From: Thuidium tamariscinum
Taxonomy: Eukaryota; Streptophyta; Bryopsida; Hypnales; Thuidiaceae
NCBI GenBank assembly: GCA_947034885.2
Contig: OX344749.2
Span: 18,739,501-18,803,500 of the forward strand
Direction: 5' to 3'
Length of the DNA: 64,000 bases
This document shows, piece by piece, positions 49,147 through 60,441 of the stretch (position 1 is its first letter; each line of letters begins with the position of its first letter). Position numbers and translations under genes: made by a program. The notes beneath the pieces are model-generated. The model was not told where the DNA came from. It saw only the letters and a program-made list of their open reading frames with translations, and did not search any database.

Positions 49147-50710
49147 CTACTTTCCGACGAACTGCATTACAACACAATAGAAGAAGAGATTTAGCAAACA
49201 TCAACAAATCCAGAATGCACACCCACATAAAATTTAGTCATATGCACAACACTAAATCAAACTTCGTCCATCCAGTATCATGACAACCTGCCTCGGACAA
49301 CATCAACAGACAAGGAGATTCAGGAATCCGATGCGCACACATATCAACAACAGATAAATTAAGAAAACATAGAGAGGCGTCGCTTACGTTGGTGAGAGCA
49401 AAAATGTTGTTGTGGCCGGGATCAGCAAGATGCGCATACAAATTTTCGATGGGACCGGTGTGAGTGTAGTTGGCCTGGACGACAGCGCCCAGGAAGGCGA
49501 GCATGGCGAGTCTCCCGTTCTTGATCTCCTTGGTCCTCAATTCCTTGAGCTTTTCAGGGTTGTCGCTCTTGCCCCAGCCCAAGGGGTCAAACCACAGACC
49601 ACCGGGGTAACCAACATCGGTTCCCGTGAGTTTGTAGTTGGGGAAGATGGGATCAACGCTCACGGAGCCGGGGTTAAGGATGTCAGCCCATCTCCTGCCC
49701 TCAACCCACGCAAAGAGGATCAACTCAATCGCGAACAGGGTCGGACTGTCGGCGAAGTACTCTTTCTCACCAGCAACGGTCCACGACGGGGTGTTGAGGA
49801 TGCCCTGCTTGGTGAGAAACTCGGGAATGAAGATGCCAGCAGCGCCAAGCATGGCCCATCGACCGTTCACAAGCTCGGCTTGAACGAACCACTTCAGTAG
49901 GAAGGGATCGGAGCCTGCAAATGTAAAATCAAAATTCAACAAAGTCACTCTCTGCCGAAATGAAAAAAACAAAAAAAAACAATGTAAGATCATAGACCTA
50001 AAACATGTCGGACATGATTGCAACAAAAGCATGTAAGAAAGGTCCATACTTAATCCAAGGGGGTCGAATCCGAAGTCAGCTGGCAGACTGCATTCCAAGA
50101 AAAAACAAGACTCGTCAGCAAGCTTCGACTTCAAAATCAAGAAGCAACAGGAAGAGTTTCGTCCTCTCAAAAACTGCAATTAAACATATTTTTCCAGCAA
50201 ACTCATACCTGCCATCGAGCCACTCCGGGGCCGTGCTCCCGGGAAACCACAATGGCCTCTCGTTCGCCGGAGGAGCAGGAGGAGCAGCCACAGCGGAAAT
50301 GGTCGTGGACCCCTTGACCGGCGCCGCGATCTTGGTCACGCGCAGTGCCCGTCCAGACAAGAACGCATTCTTAACAGACCCCACATTGCTCACCACCTTG
50401 CTGCTCACCACCAAAACGACCACTAATTTCAGGGAACCATACTCCAACTCCCATTCCCTCCCTCCAATTTTCCTTCCAACAGTTCCTCCGCTCGAAAACC
50501 GAGCCCCCAACACCCGTACTATAACCTCTCCAACAACCACTCCTCCTCACAGACAGACAGACATACCCCAGAACCTCTCATTGTCCGATCCACGGACACA
50601 CTGCACCACAACCCAATTTCACGCGAACTCGGACAATCCAAGAGTGCGTACCTGGTGGAGGGGGCAGCAATGGAGGCAACGCTGGAGGAAGCGCACACAG
50701 CGGACGCCAT
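49147..50710 (-). CDS. LHCA2: Photosystem I chlorophyll a/b-binding protein, LHCA2 type
   Basis: Five exons join in phase: 50710-50652, 50400-50209, 50087-50050, 49914-49388, 49161-49147, giving 276 residues. It binds chlorophyll and carotenoid as a peripheral antenna of photosystem I in the thylakoid. An N-terminal plastid transit peptide of about 60 residues is followed by [16 protein letters not shown]. Helix B has [11 protein letters not shown], helix [18 protein letters not shown], helix [23 protein letters not shown] and [20 protein letters not shown] mark the LHCA2 class. Residue 113 is Asn, where flowering-plant LHCA2 has His. The C-terminus [12 protein letters not shown] is more like LHCII than like LHCA2. 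The last coding exon holds only four codons and the stop. Intron positions are set by phase and family alignment. It is divergent to SmD2 with 612 bases between start codons. Confidence 0.93.
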
Positions 50711-51322
50711 AGCTGCAACGACGGAGCAAGCAGAAGCTCCCGAGGGTCCGATCGTTCTAGGTTGATGCTAGATGTGAGAGGGGTGGTTGAGATGGGTCTG
50801 GGGTGAAGGAGGAGGAGGGAGGGGTGACTGGAAGTGTGCAGGCCGACGGCTTTGTGGAGATGGAGAGACGAAGATAAGCGGACGGAAGTGACGGCTGTGC
50901 GCATTGGCTCCGACCCCAGCCTCTCCTATCTAGAGAGACGCCATCTCATTGGAGGCCAGGAATTGCTCGCGCGACCCCGGGGCCTTTCCAGATTCCCCTC
51001 ACCCTACACAAAATCGCGGGGAGGGGACTGGAATTGGAGGCTCTGCGGGAAAAACTGATCTGGCGCTGACCTGGCGCTGACCTGGCTTCAAATTTTGATG
51101 AGCTGGACAAGCCTCTACATCTCATTTGGCAGAAAGGGTCGTGCCCAATGAGTACGGGGGTGACTGTCTGTGTTGCTGGTATCGCTGCTGAAGACAGTAG
51201 GCTCAACTTCTTGGTAGTCTTCGGCGTTCTGCATTGTCGCTCCAATCCTGGTGCCGTTTTTGGTTACGTTTTGCAGTTGCAATCAAGCCTCTGAAGCACT
51301 TCGGTGGATCAAGTTCGTCGTC
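50711..51322. promoter_or_regulatory. shared promoter region between LHCA2 and SmD2
   Basis: A 612-base stretch separates the two divergent start codons, so it must hold both 5' leaders and promoters. It contains GATAAG (50874-50879), the I-box core common in light-regulated plant genes, on the LHCA2 side. A short tandem CTGACCTGGCG-type repeat lies at 51060-51087. No clear TATA box was found for either gene. Confidence 0.45.
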
Positions 51323-52708
51323 ATGAGGTTCGTTGCGTCGCCCTTGCACCATTGTTTTGCAAAGTTTTTTCTCCCTTGCATTGCGTTTCTGGTGGTGGGT
51401 TTAGTGAAGCTTTGCTAGAGTAGTGCTCGCGGACTAAACCTATTTCTGCGTGATAGTGTTTTATTATCATTTCTAAGGGATGGAGGTGATGATTTATCCT
51501 GATCGGAACGGGGGTTCTCAGGGGTTTAGGGTTTCTTAGTGAGGTTTCTGAATCTTTAGGGTGTCGGAAAGCTGATCGATAGTTGCAAGTTAACGATTGG
51601 TTTTTGGGGTGTGCTGGGACTTTTGATTGCAGCGCCAGACCGATGGAGGAGGATACTGTAAGTCCATTTTTCACTGTATTTTTACTTTTCAGACATCAAT
51701 TTCTTGTGAACGACTTGAGGGCCTTTGCCTCGTAGGATGCTTTCGTTATATCACTGTTGCGTTGTTCTCATGTGTTATGAATTGAATATATTGATTTGGT
51801 TTTACAGGAGAAGACGGAGGAGGAGGAATTCTCCACTGGCCCCCTCTCTGTGCTTACGATGTCTGTGAAGAACAACACTCAGGTTTGTATCTTGTCTTGA
51901 CCCTGATGAAGGTTTACAAATGATTCTGAATTCCGTTTATTTTTCTGTTTACAGCAATCGTTTCAGCAGTGGAAAGGCTGGCTAGTTTGTATCATAGAGG
52001 ACCTGGATGAAGAACCCCAGCATACTGTAGATGATGAAATTTAGACGAGAACATCATTCCAGAAGCAAATTTCAGTAGGCTTTTATCCAAATATTAAACG
52101 TGGTTGCCAACGTAAACCGTATAATGTAGCCTTTTCTTAGCAGTTTTATAGAAGAACCCAGCAGGCAGACCAGGCTTTCAATAGTATATTGGAGGCCATG
52201 AAGTCCAATCTGAAGCATAGAGGACTGATGAAAACCAAGATCATTGATATCGTTCACACCATCAGTTACTGTTGTGATTTAGGGGTTTCGTAAGCCTTAC
52301 AAGAACTGTGACTGCTTGTATTGAACAGGTACTTATCAATTGCAGAAATAACAAGAAGCTACTAGGGCGAGTGAAGGCGTTTGATCGGCACTGTAATATG
52401 GTCCTCGAAAACGTGAAGGAGATGTGGACAGAGGTATTCGATGACACCTTGCCAAGGGCTCTTTTAGAGACTTTTCTGCTTTTCCACTACAGAGAAGAAT
52501 CGTGAAATGAATCTATATGAATGCAAGCTTGTAGCAACTGCAATAACCAATATTCTCACATTGACATTGTTTTCTGGCGATGTGTCTTCAGGTACCGAAG
52601 ACTGGTAAGGGCAGGAAGAAAGCAAAGCCTGTGAACAAGGACCGCTTCATCAGCAAGATGTTTCTGCGTGGGGATTCGGTTATCATCGTCTTGAGAAACC
52701 CCAAATGA
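51323..52708 (+). CDS. SMD2: Small nuclear ribonucleoprotein Sm D2
   Basis: Five coding exons join in phase: 51323-51327, 51633-51657, 51808-51882, 52329-52433, 52592-52708, giving 108 residues. SmD2 pairs with SmD1 in the heptameric Sm ring that wraps the U-rich site of U1, U2, U4 and U5 snRNAs. The N-terminus reads [10 protein letters not shown], parallel to MSKPMEEDT in flowering plants, which is why the 5-base first exon (ATGAG) is chosen. Sm1 covers [13 protein letters not shown] through [16 protein letters not shown]. Sm2 is [16 protein letters not shown]. The protein ends in NPK like its homologues. Intron 1 contains a telo-box-like GTTTAGGGTTT at 51524. If the first exon is wrong, translation would begin at 51643, losing five residues. 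Confidence 0.95.
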
Positions 52709-54122
52709 TCCACTCCTCCTAGTTCTATAAATTTTTTGAAGAGTAGCTGTGGTCCACAGAACAGATGGGCTACTCTTTTGAAACCCAGATAGCTCACAGA
52801 GGTGAAAGATGCTGAAAGCTTCATGATTTCATTTTATTTTTCTTTAAATACCTTTAAGGGCATGGTTTTTTCCTATGCCAGCTTTTGAAAGCTGCGTACC
52901 TTGACATATCACCTTTTTTTTCCTTCAGTTGATACAAATGGAGCATGGGTGATCTCACCTGAGTGTAGTCTTTTGGACTATGGTGGCGTACCAAATTTTC
53001 TACTTTGTGTTCATGGTGATGCATCTTCTCCCAGCTGGCTGTGACATGTATGCATTCAGAATGGAGACAACAGTAACTGTAAGATTTGGTGACTTTTAAA
53101 CACCAGTGCATGTTGAGGTTTTTATTATGGGTTTTCGTTGCTGGAGAATGTTCATACCCGTGTCATTGTCGGTGGCAGGTCAGGAGTGGCCACATACTGT
53201 ACACAGTACCAACCTCAAATAAATTAGAGGTAATGTGTTAAAATAGTAACTGAATTAGAGGTTATGAATTGCAAGACTTTTGTGAGCTTCTTGCTTTCAA
53301 TTGACCTCGCCACACTCACTGCTTGGCAAACCCCTGCTGTTGAATGCCTAGATTGCGGGGAAGGAGGGGTTTGCGCGTGGCACCTCTGTAAATGTCGACA
53401 GATCTCTTGATGGGGTTGGGAAGAGTTTTGTTCATCGATCAAATGAAGACTCTTAATTAATTCCATTTAACATATTAAAACATAACCTCAGTGGATGACA
53501 TTCTGTAGAGATGGCAACCAAGCGTTAGACATGAGATATGGAGAGCAAGGTTATATGTCATGTCACGTCCTTTATTGTTACGGTGATGGGTCATATATCT
53601 TATCATGACACCCATTGAGCTTATGGAAATATCATAGCACTAGTGTGCCTTGGCGTGTCATTTTTCATTTTTCATAAGGCTTTATTTGATTGCATTCTTA
53701 AAGTGTGATACATTAATTGATCTTTCATTGTTGGCATCCTTGGATGTGATGTGCCCTTTGCCCTTTATCCTTTTTCTCTTACAAATTATGCATGAATTAA
53801 TCTTTGAACCTTTTGAGTGTATTTTGATTCAAGATTGAATGGTTGCAGAGAGAAGTTTGTGGCATTAGTTGTTACTTTTGGAATAAATTCCGGTGTACAA
53901 CTTGTGTCATGAGGGAAGCTATAACACAACATAAGGGAAAGTAAAGGGTTTTGGGTTTGATAAGTTGGTGATGTGTGAAGCCATCATGTGTGCTCAAGAC
54001 ATGCCACGGTTTGATCTGAGTGTTACGATTGGTTTTTGGGGTCATTAGAAATGACATGGTTTCAACATTGAAGAGAATGCACTTAAGTGAGAATGTCCCT
54101 AAGGCCATTCCAAGGACAATCA
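52709..54122. other. intergenic between SmD2 and the DUF674 pseudogene
   Basis: The first few hundred bases should be the SmD2 3' untranslated region. The rest has only short frames without motifs. No inverted or tandem repeats were seen. Confidence 0.4.
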
Positions 54123-56920
54123 TGCATCACCGAGTTACCAGGTAGGTCTTGTTTCTAGAAGTTGGCAAGGATTTCGTGGATCTTGTCACAGGGTTTCTTA
54201 AATTGCCCCTTGGATCCATTCTTAAAACTTTGACCTGTAAGTGAACATTCTTGCACCAATCTTATTCTTTCACCTTTGTAGCATTTGTATAATTATGGGT
54301 TATAAGAATTACATGATTAATGAGGGAGAATGTGAGATCAATATTGAAAGTTTAAACCCCGAGGGACGAAAGATCAATATTGCGATTTGCGAAAATAGTA
54401 GAATCCAGCTACATGGGGATGAATTTATATGACCAAAGTCTATGAAGGATATTCAATGTGTTGGTCAAGATTGATAGAAGAAGGCTTCAAAATGTCCTTC
54501 TCAGAACTGTTGAATATTACGCGAGATCAATTTGTGTCTTTCAAGGGCTAATGGAGTAAGAGTGGTGTATCCATGGTAACTAATTTCTTGATGTTTGAGA
54601 TGGAGTTACTCTTGCTTAGGTCACATGTGGTGTAGTAGGGGCTTTGGTGACTCCCAAAACTGTTGGCAACATCATCAACGTTTTCAACAACATCCCCAAG
54701 CTGAAAGCTAAAGAGAAGATGTGTGCAGACAAGCAGTTGCTAAGCCTAGGGTCTAGCATTGAAGTACGTCAACATAGAGAACTTTGAAGTAGAACTAGCT
54801 TCCGAGTTTTATTACACTTGCATTGCCGTCCCCCCTTGCTCTTATGTTTCCAGCAAATGCTTCAGCACTCTCAATCTCATTAGGGGATTTTTGAGGCCAT
54901 TGGAAGATTGCAAGGTCTTGAACTACGGGAACGCAGTTTCTGCTACATGAACAGGAATCCTATGTGGTCGAGAGCATTAAATTAAAAAAAAATTGGGCTT
55001 TTTTTCATATTTCAAGACCCCCAATTTTTTAAATTAAATTTTTTTTTTGGGTAAATGCTAGTCTAATAATGGCCAGCAGTTACGGGAACAGTTTCGGGGA
55101 ACAACCCCAAAATAGCCCTTTGGAGGCCTCAAATTCCCTCTAATGTTTCTCATATGTATTGTTAATTCAAATTTGGAGGAGCGATGTACAAGATTTTGTA
55201 CTGTATTGTACTTATTGAGTATAATGGACTCTCAACTCTCCTCCAAAATTGAATTACCTAACATAATTCGAAACCCTCATAAGCCCTTGTCTCTTTTTAA
55301 TGTTCCAATCTTTTTGTATTGGAACTATTATTAAGTTTGTGAGAAAGACGCATATTATGAAAATGAAGGTATAGGTTTTGAGTTATAACTAGGCTTGTTT
55401 ATAGGAAAGCAGAAACTACCTTTTATACAAACACACCCAATTTGGCATTATGATGAAAAGAACCAAGGGAGTCATTGTAAGCCAAGAAATTGTAGAAATT
55501 CTTGCCCTTATTTACAATCATGGGGTTATGTTTCTAGAATGTATTTTAGTTTCTTAGATATTGTAGCATTGAATCTTTCTTTGCCATTGATTAGGTTTGG
55601 AATCCAATTACTATAAGAAACTTATGTTTTAGATGACGGATTTTAGGTGACATCTAATGTAGCAACTCATGTTTTTATGTCAAGAATGATATTCACTATA
55701 ACATCAAGATGTTGTGGCGGACATCATTGGTGATATAAAAACAGGTGTTGCTAAATTAGATGTCATCTAAAATCCGTCACTTAAAACATAAGTTTCTTAT
55801 AGTGTAATGTCTGCAACATTTGAGAAAGATGATGATGCAATGTGCATTGATAGATGGCAATTACACGGCCAAAGAACTCTACTCCAAATAGTTTCGTCAA
55901 GTCTGACAACAAGTTCATCATTGATAACAAGCTTGAGATCTTTCTCAACTCTTAATCCTTGGTATTGCTGCAGAAGCTGAAGGTTGAGAATATGAGCATT
56001 CTTAATAGCCTCAACATTTGTGTTGGAATTGAAGAAGGAACTCATCTTCCTCTTAAACAATCAGTTCATCTTTCACATGGTGTCCAGTAGTGAGTTTGAG
56101 AATTTGTCATTCTATGATGAAGACATCCAATCAGCTTTTGGGGGTACGCCTACAATAGATTGAGGGTTTCAAACTTTGGTGAATGTGGTGCAATTCTTGG
56201 TGTACACTAAAGATGTCCATACAATAGATTGGATGTAGACACTTATTGAAGCAATTGTTGTCAATTCCAACTTACTTGAGCAAGCATTGACTTGTCCTCT
56301 TGTTAATCACTGCATAATATGCTAATCATGACTTGGCATCTTCACATATTTTTGTATTGTTGAATGTTGTGATTTACCAATCGTGAATTCCTCAAAGTCT
56401 AAAACTCATTAGCAGACTAAAAACTCACAAATAACCCACTCTATCTATCTGTAGAGCAATTGTAGGCACTACAGTTATTGAGGACATATTTGACATCTGG
56501 CTGGTCATCTTGTTTGTCATTGTATTATTTACTAATCACCACTTGGGATCCTCGAAGGTTATGTATTGGTGAATGCTAAGAGGGTCCAATCATGAATGTG
56601 TCCACTCTTTAAGGTCTAAAATTTGGTAGCATACTAAATACACATAAATGACCCACTTTCTTCTCTTGTTGCAGGTACTTTAGTTACTGAGAACATCTCT
56701 GACATTTGGCAATGTGCTAAGTGAAGTTTTTGGCAAGGTATTGACCAAGCGAGACTCATCTGTGTTGGCTTCTCTCCGGAGTTTCTATCCCACTTTGACA
56801 AACATTAGCAACATGAGTCACGAGCTTCTTAGGTCCTTGGAGCGAGGAGAGAGGTTCAAGGAGACAAACTTCCCTCCACTGGGAGCACAGGCTTTATTTA
56901 GCCTTGTGAGAGATTGATTG
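54123..56920 (+). pseudogene. DUF674 pseudogene, type 2 (right copy)
   Basis: Four separated stretches match successive exons of the type 2 gene at 17.2-20.1 kb, in order. Near 54154-54232 lies LEVGKDFVDLVTGFLKLP. Near 54630-54760 lies ALVTPKTVGNIINVFNNIPK and on to CADKQLL, continued in another frame by EFYYTCIAVPPC. Near 55898-56075 lies KLKVENMSILNSLNICVG. Near 56705-56917 lies TSLTFGNVLSEVFGKVLTK followed by a tail of about 50 residues ending in FPPLGAQ. An in-frame stop precedes the first motif, a frame change splits exon 2 and a stop lies in exon 3, so it cannot make the full protein. A CACTA-type MITE sits in the intron before exon 3. The similarity is to type 2 rather than type 1 throughout. 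Confidence 0.8.
55611..55804. mobile_element. CACTA-type foldback MITE in a DUF674 pseudogene intron
   Basis: CTATAAGAAACTTATGTTTT at the left is matched by AAAACATAAGTTTCTTATAG at the right. The whole 194 bases fold into one hairpin with the loop near ACATCAAGATGTTGTGG. Internal sequence (GGTGACAT, GGCGGACATCATTG, GATATAAAAACA) is shared with the MITE at 37171, so both belong to one family. The right end reads TAGTG; the left end has T for the first C. No target duplication remains. Confidence 0.75.
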
Positions 56921-57412
56921 CATTTGTTAGGCTGGGCTTGTGAGTTGCGTGGGCAACATGGGCTACAAATGTGAGACATAGATTTTACAAATCGACGACC
57001 TCAAGGTTGTTCACTAGAGGTTTCCAACAAAATGAGGAACTAGAGAAAGTCAGGGACAAGGTGGTGGACAAGCTTTGCTACCTTGCCATCTGTAGACCTC
57101 CTTATTGGGCCACACCTTCCAAATCGAAACAATAGGCACAAAGCTCCTTTGTTTTCTTATGTTATACTGTGGAATATGTTGTTGACAACACATCCACTTC
57201 GATGTTGAATTGTCCTTGTATATGGGTCAAGGCTCTTTGTTTAGCTTTCTAGAGCCAGATTGCATCCAAAAAAATTAATTTGGCTCCCCGAAATAGTAGT
57301 AAACCGTGAAGTTTTTCACCGTAAAACTCATAATTAAGAAAATTTCTTGGATAAAATCACCTTATAGTGAATGAAAACAAATTTTTGGACATGTGATAAG
57401 ATAGAAACATCC
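56921..57412. other. intergenic, no feature recognised
   Basis: This is the sequence downstream of the DUF674 pseudogene, with short open frames only. It becomes AT-richer towards the MITE at 57413. Confidence 0.4.
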
Positions 57413-57883
57413 ACTACACTAATGATGATATTTAGTATTGGGTTACAATTAGTGTTTTTACCACCCTACCAGCCGCAACACTAAATCTGAACTGTAGGAC
57501 AATTAGTGTTGTGTTAAACTTCAATCAGAGTTGTCATATCGGACCGACTACAAAGTTCAGAGCTTTGTAACTTTTGTAAAACAAATCTGAATCGGACATA
57601 TGATATGTTTTGCAAAAGTTACAGAGCTCTGAACTTTGCAGTAAAAAATTGTCCGATATGACAACTTTGACTTCTATGCACCGCCTCCACTTTCTCTTCT
57701 CTTCCCTTCCCATTAATGTGTTCTAACACTAAATGTAAACCTTTTCAGATTTCAGATTTACTATGGAGTACATTTAGTGTTTGAATTGACATTTAATGTT
57801 ACTTACTTTCATAGGGTAATTGGCTTTTAGTGTATGCCTTCGTATTTAGTGTACAAGACACTAAATATCATCATTAGTGTAGT
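57413..57883. mobile_element. CACTA-type MITE, 471 bp, with internal palindrome
   Basis: Both ends carry ACTACACTAATGATGATATT followed by TAGT in inverted orientation, 24 identical bases. Several internal copies of TTAGTGT or ACACTAA resemble the subterminal repeats of CACTA elements. A strong inner palindrome runs from about 57528 to 57668 (AGTTGTCATATCGGAC pairing with GTCCGATATGACAACT, and AACTTTTG with CAAAAGTT). No coding capacity, and flanking triplets do not match. Confidence 0.75.
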
Positions 57884-60441
57884 ACACATGTTCCCAATTC
57901 TATACCATAGACTACACCTAATTGTGTCTCTAAACTTTAATTAATGTGTCCAAATGCTTAACTCTGATTTGTTGATGCATTTGAAGAACATATACTTGTC
58001 TTTAATTCATAGATTGTTGATTTTTGCAAAGTTCAAATTTGGACATGTCTATGTGACAATTTCAATGGTCTAGGCAGTTGGCACTTTAAAAAATCATAGA
58101 AAATACAAACAACATATGAAAAATCTACTTTTTTTTAATTATTATTCATGATTTTCACTTGTTGATACTACAAAAATATTATTTTTTTGGAAAAGGTGCC
58201 TCTAACTATTCATTAGAAGGGAGGTGAGGGCAAGAGAAGCTTGTTTAAGGATTGTTCTTGTGCGTGTTTCCTATGATGTCTAGAAGCTACAAACCAACCC
58301 TAGTGGCTAAAATTTTTTAATTGAAATTGAAATTTTGACATGACACTGTTTTAGACCTCTAATGTGGCATGTTCTCACAGTTTGAGAACTCAAAAAAACC
58401 TACAGGTTTCTAATGCCTTCAAACTCCCCTAATATGTTTATATTGGTAGTTTTGGATGCTTTTAGCTTTTGTGGTAATGTGATATCATCTATCAAATATG
58501 TAGATGAATGTTGAAATTTGGAGCAAACACTATATTATTTTATATTGCTACTTTGGCACTTCATAAAAAATAGAAAAAAACAATCTAGATGTATGTCTTT
58601 TGATTTTGTCATTAAAGTAGGCTCTAATAAGCCTTACAACAATGCAAGTGTTGGCATCTCAAAAGGTTCCAATTGCCTTTAGTGACACAAATTTCAATGT
58701 TTTTCATGTCCAAGAGTATTAGTTGAAAACTTGAGGTTGTAAACAAAAACATAACATTCTATAGCCAAATCAAGCTTTGCCTTTCCCTCTTCCTAACTTT
58801 CACCTAGATGTCTATCCATGTTTTCCTTCTAAATATAAAAAATATGTAAATGGGCATATCCTTCTTTTGGTGAATGAACTGACAAGCTTATTGCCCACTT
58901 GCCTCACAGTTTGATTTACATCATTTAGTTTCTACTTTGCCAAAAAAAAATTCATTGCTCATGGATAGTACACTTAAGTTACTATCATGTAATGTTAGTC
59001 TGTCAACCAATCTTAAACATTCAGTGTCATTAGCAAATCTCTAGCTAATTAAATTAAATTCCATCTTCCATTAGTTTACTTGCCTCAATACAAATTTCAA
59101 GATTTTGAACTTCTTGACAATGAATTCATCAATTGTTTCTTACTATACCTCCCTTGTCTAAGCTTTTGACCAATTCTACAATTACATCAATAGATATTGA
59201 TTTGATGTAGAATATTCAACATCATTCTGTCAAGGAAGAGGCAAAACTTGGTTTGGCTAAAAAATGTTATGAGTACATTGATGACATTCACTCCACCGAT
59301 GTAGCAATCCATTATGGTTATTAATCCTTGTTCTTGGATCATATTGACCAATATGTTAGGTTTCTGAAGCTGTACTCCAAACTCTACTGCTACAAGGTAA
59401 TTATGTTATTGACAAGTCTTGAGATCGTACCTTCTACATAAAACTAGTATGCATGCAATGGTGTTGTGCATTCCTGAATCAATTATGATGTGGGTATTAG
59501 CAATAGTAACCATGTTCAGTGCAAGGGACAACAATAAAAGAACAGATTTAGGAATGTGATGTCAAACGTAATTCCACACCATCTCTGAAGTGTTTAAAAT
59601 TACAATCAAGGGAGTAGTTACTGCCACTTAAAGACAAGGAAAACTCTTAGAAGCCTTCAAATCCTAAAGTGCATCCCCTGGATCATTCAAGCAGAGATTG
59701 GCCATTTTTATCCACTTTGTAGAACAAAACACCTGGAATGCAAACAAATCTGGACAAATGAATGAGTGGTTGAGAGCATTTACCAAGGTTGTAACTGATA
59801 CAAAACTAGCTACTTCTTCTGGCATATCAAAAAGATGAATATATGAATAGTATTGTTGAATGATTCCGTAAGTGCTCATCTGATTACTCTTCGCACAATC
59901 GTGAAGCTTGCCTCTATGTTGACTGCCTCTCTTTGAAACGAAATAATTAGTCACATGCTTCTAGTGGCTTGTTGGAAAATCGTCTTGGTGAGCTAGGAAC
60001 TGCAATCAAGGATACGTTTGGACGAGTAACTGCAAAGAAGTACACAAGACAATTGAAGGCTTGTTGTGTAATACGGAGTATGTTCCAAGAAAACTACCGA
60101 CAGTACCTGCCAGTGGGGAGAAGTGGCACTCCCCTGTTTTCCGAGCATTGGCAACACGGTTTATCGCCACATTGAGAGAAGAAAGGCTTGCCAGTTGGAA
60201 TAGGCACTGCAACAACGGCCACGTGGCGAGCGTCAACAAAAGTTCCAATTTTCACCATTACTTTGAAAAAAGAGCTTATCCAGATGAAGGGAGAAACACA
60301 AGATCTTTTTATTGCAAAATATTACCTACCGGTAGCTCCTAAACTTGCATACTCTTGTACCTAAAAGATTTTATTCCAAAGAATGTTGTAAAGAAGCTGT
60401 TGTTTCATTATCCTACTTTGAAGTTAAACAAGGCTTACAAA
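57884..60441. other. AT-rich intergenic stretch, no gene recognised
   Basis: Mostly AT-rich with short frames. The longest is a 96-codon minus-strand frame at 59664-59954 without a domain. I see no transposon ends or tandem arrays. Confidence 0.4.

Noticed and set aside
49412-49900. 162-codon plus-strand open frame
   Set aside because: It lies antisense to exon 4 of LHCA2; the open frame follows from the codon use of the real gene.
50005-50712. 235-codon plus-strand open frame
   Set aside because: It is antisense to LHCA2 exons 1-3 and their introns, and its Ser/Thr/Pro-rich product has no family likeness.
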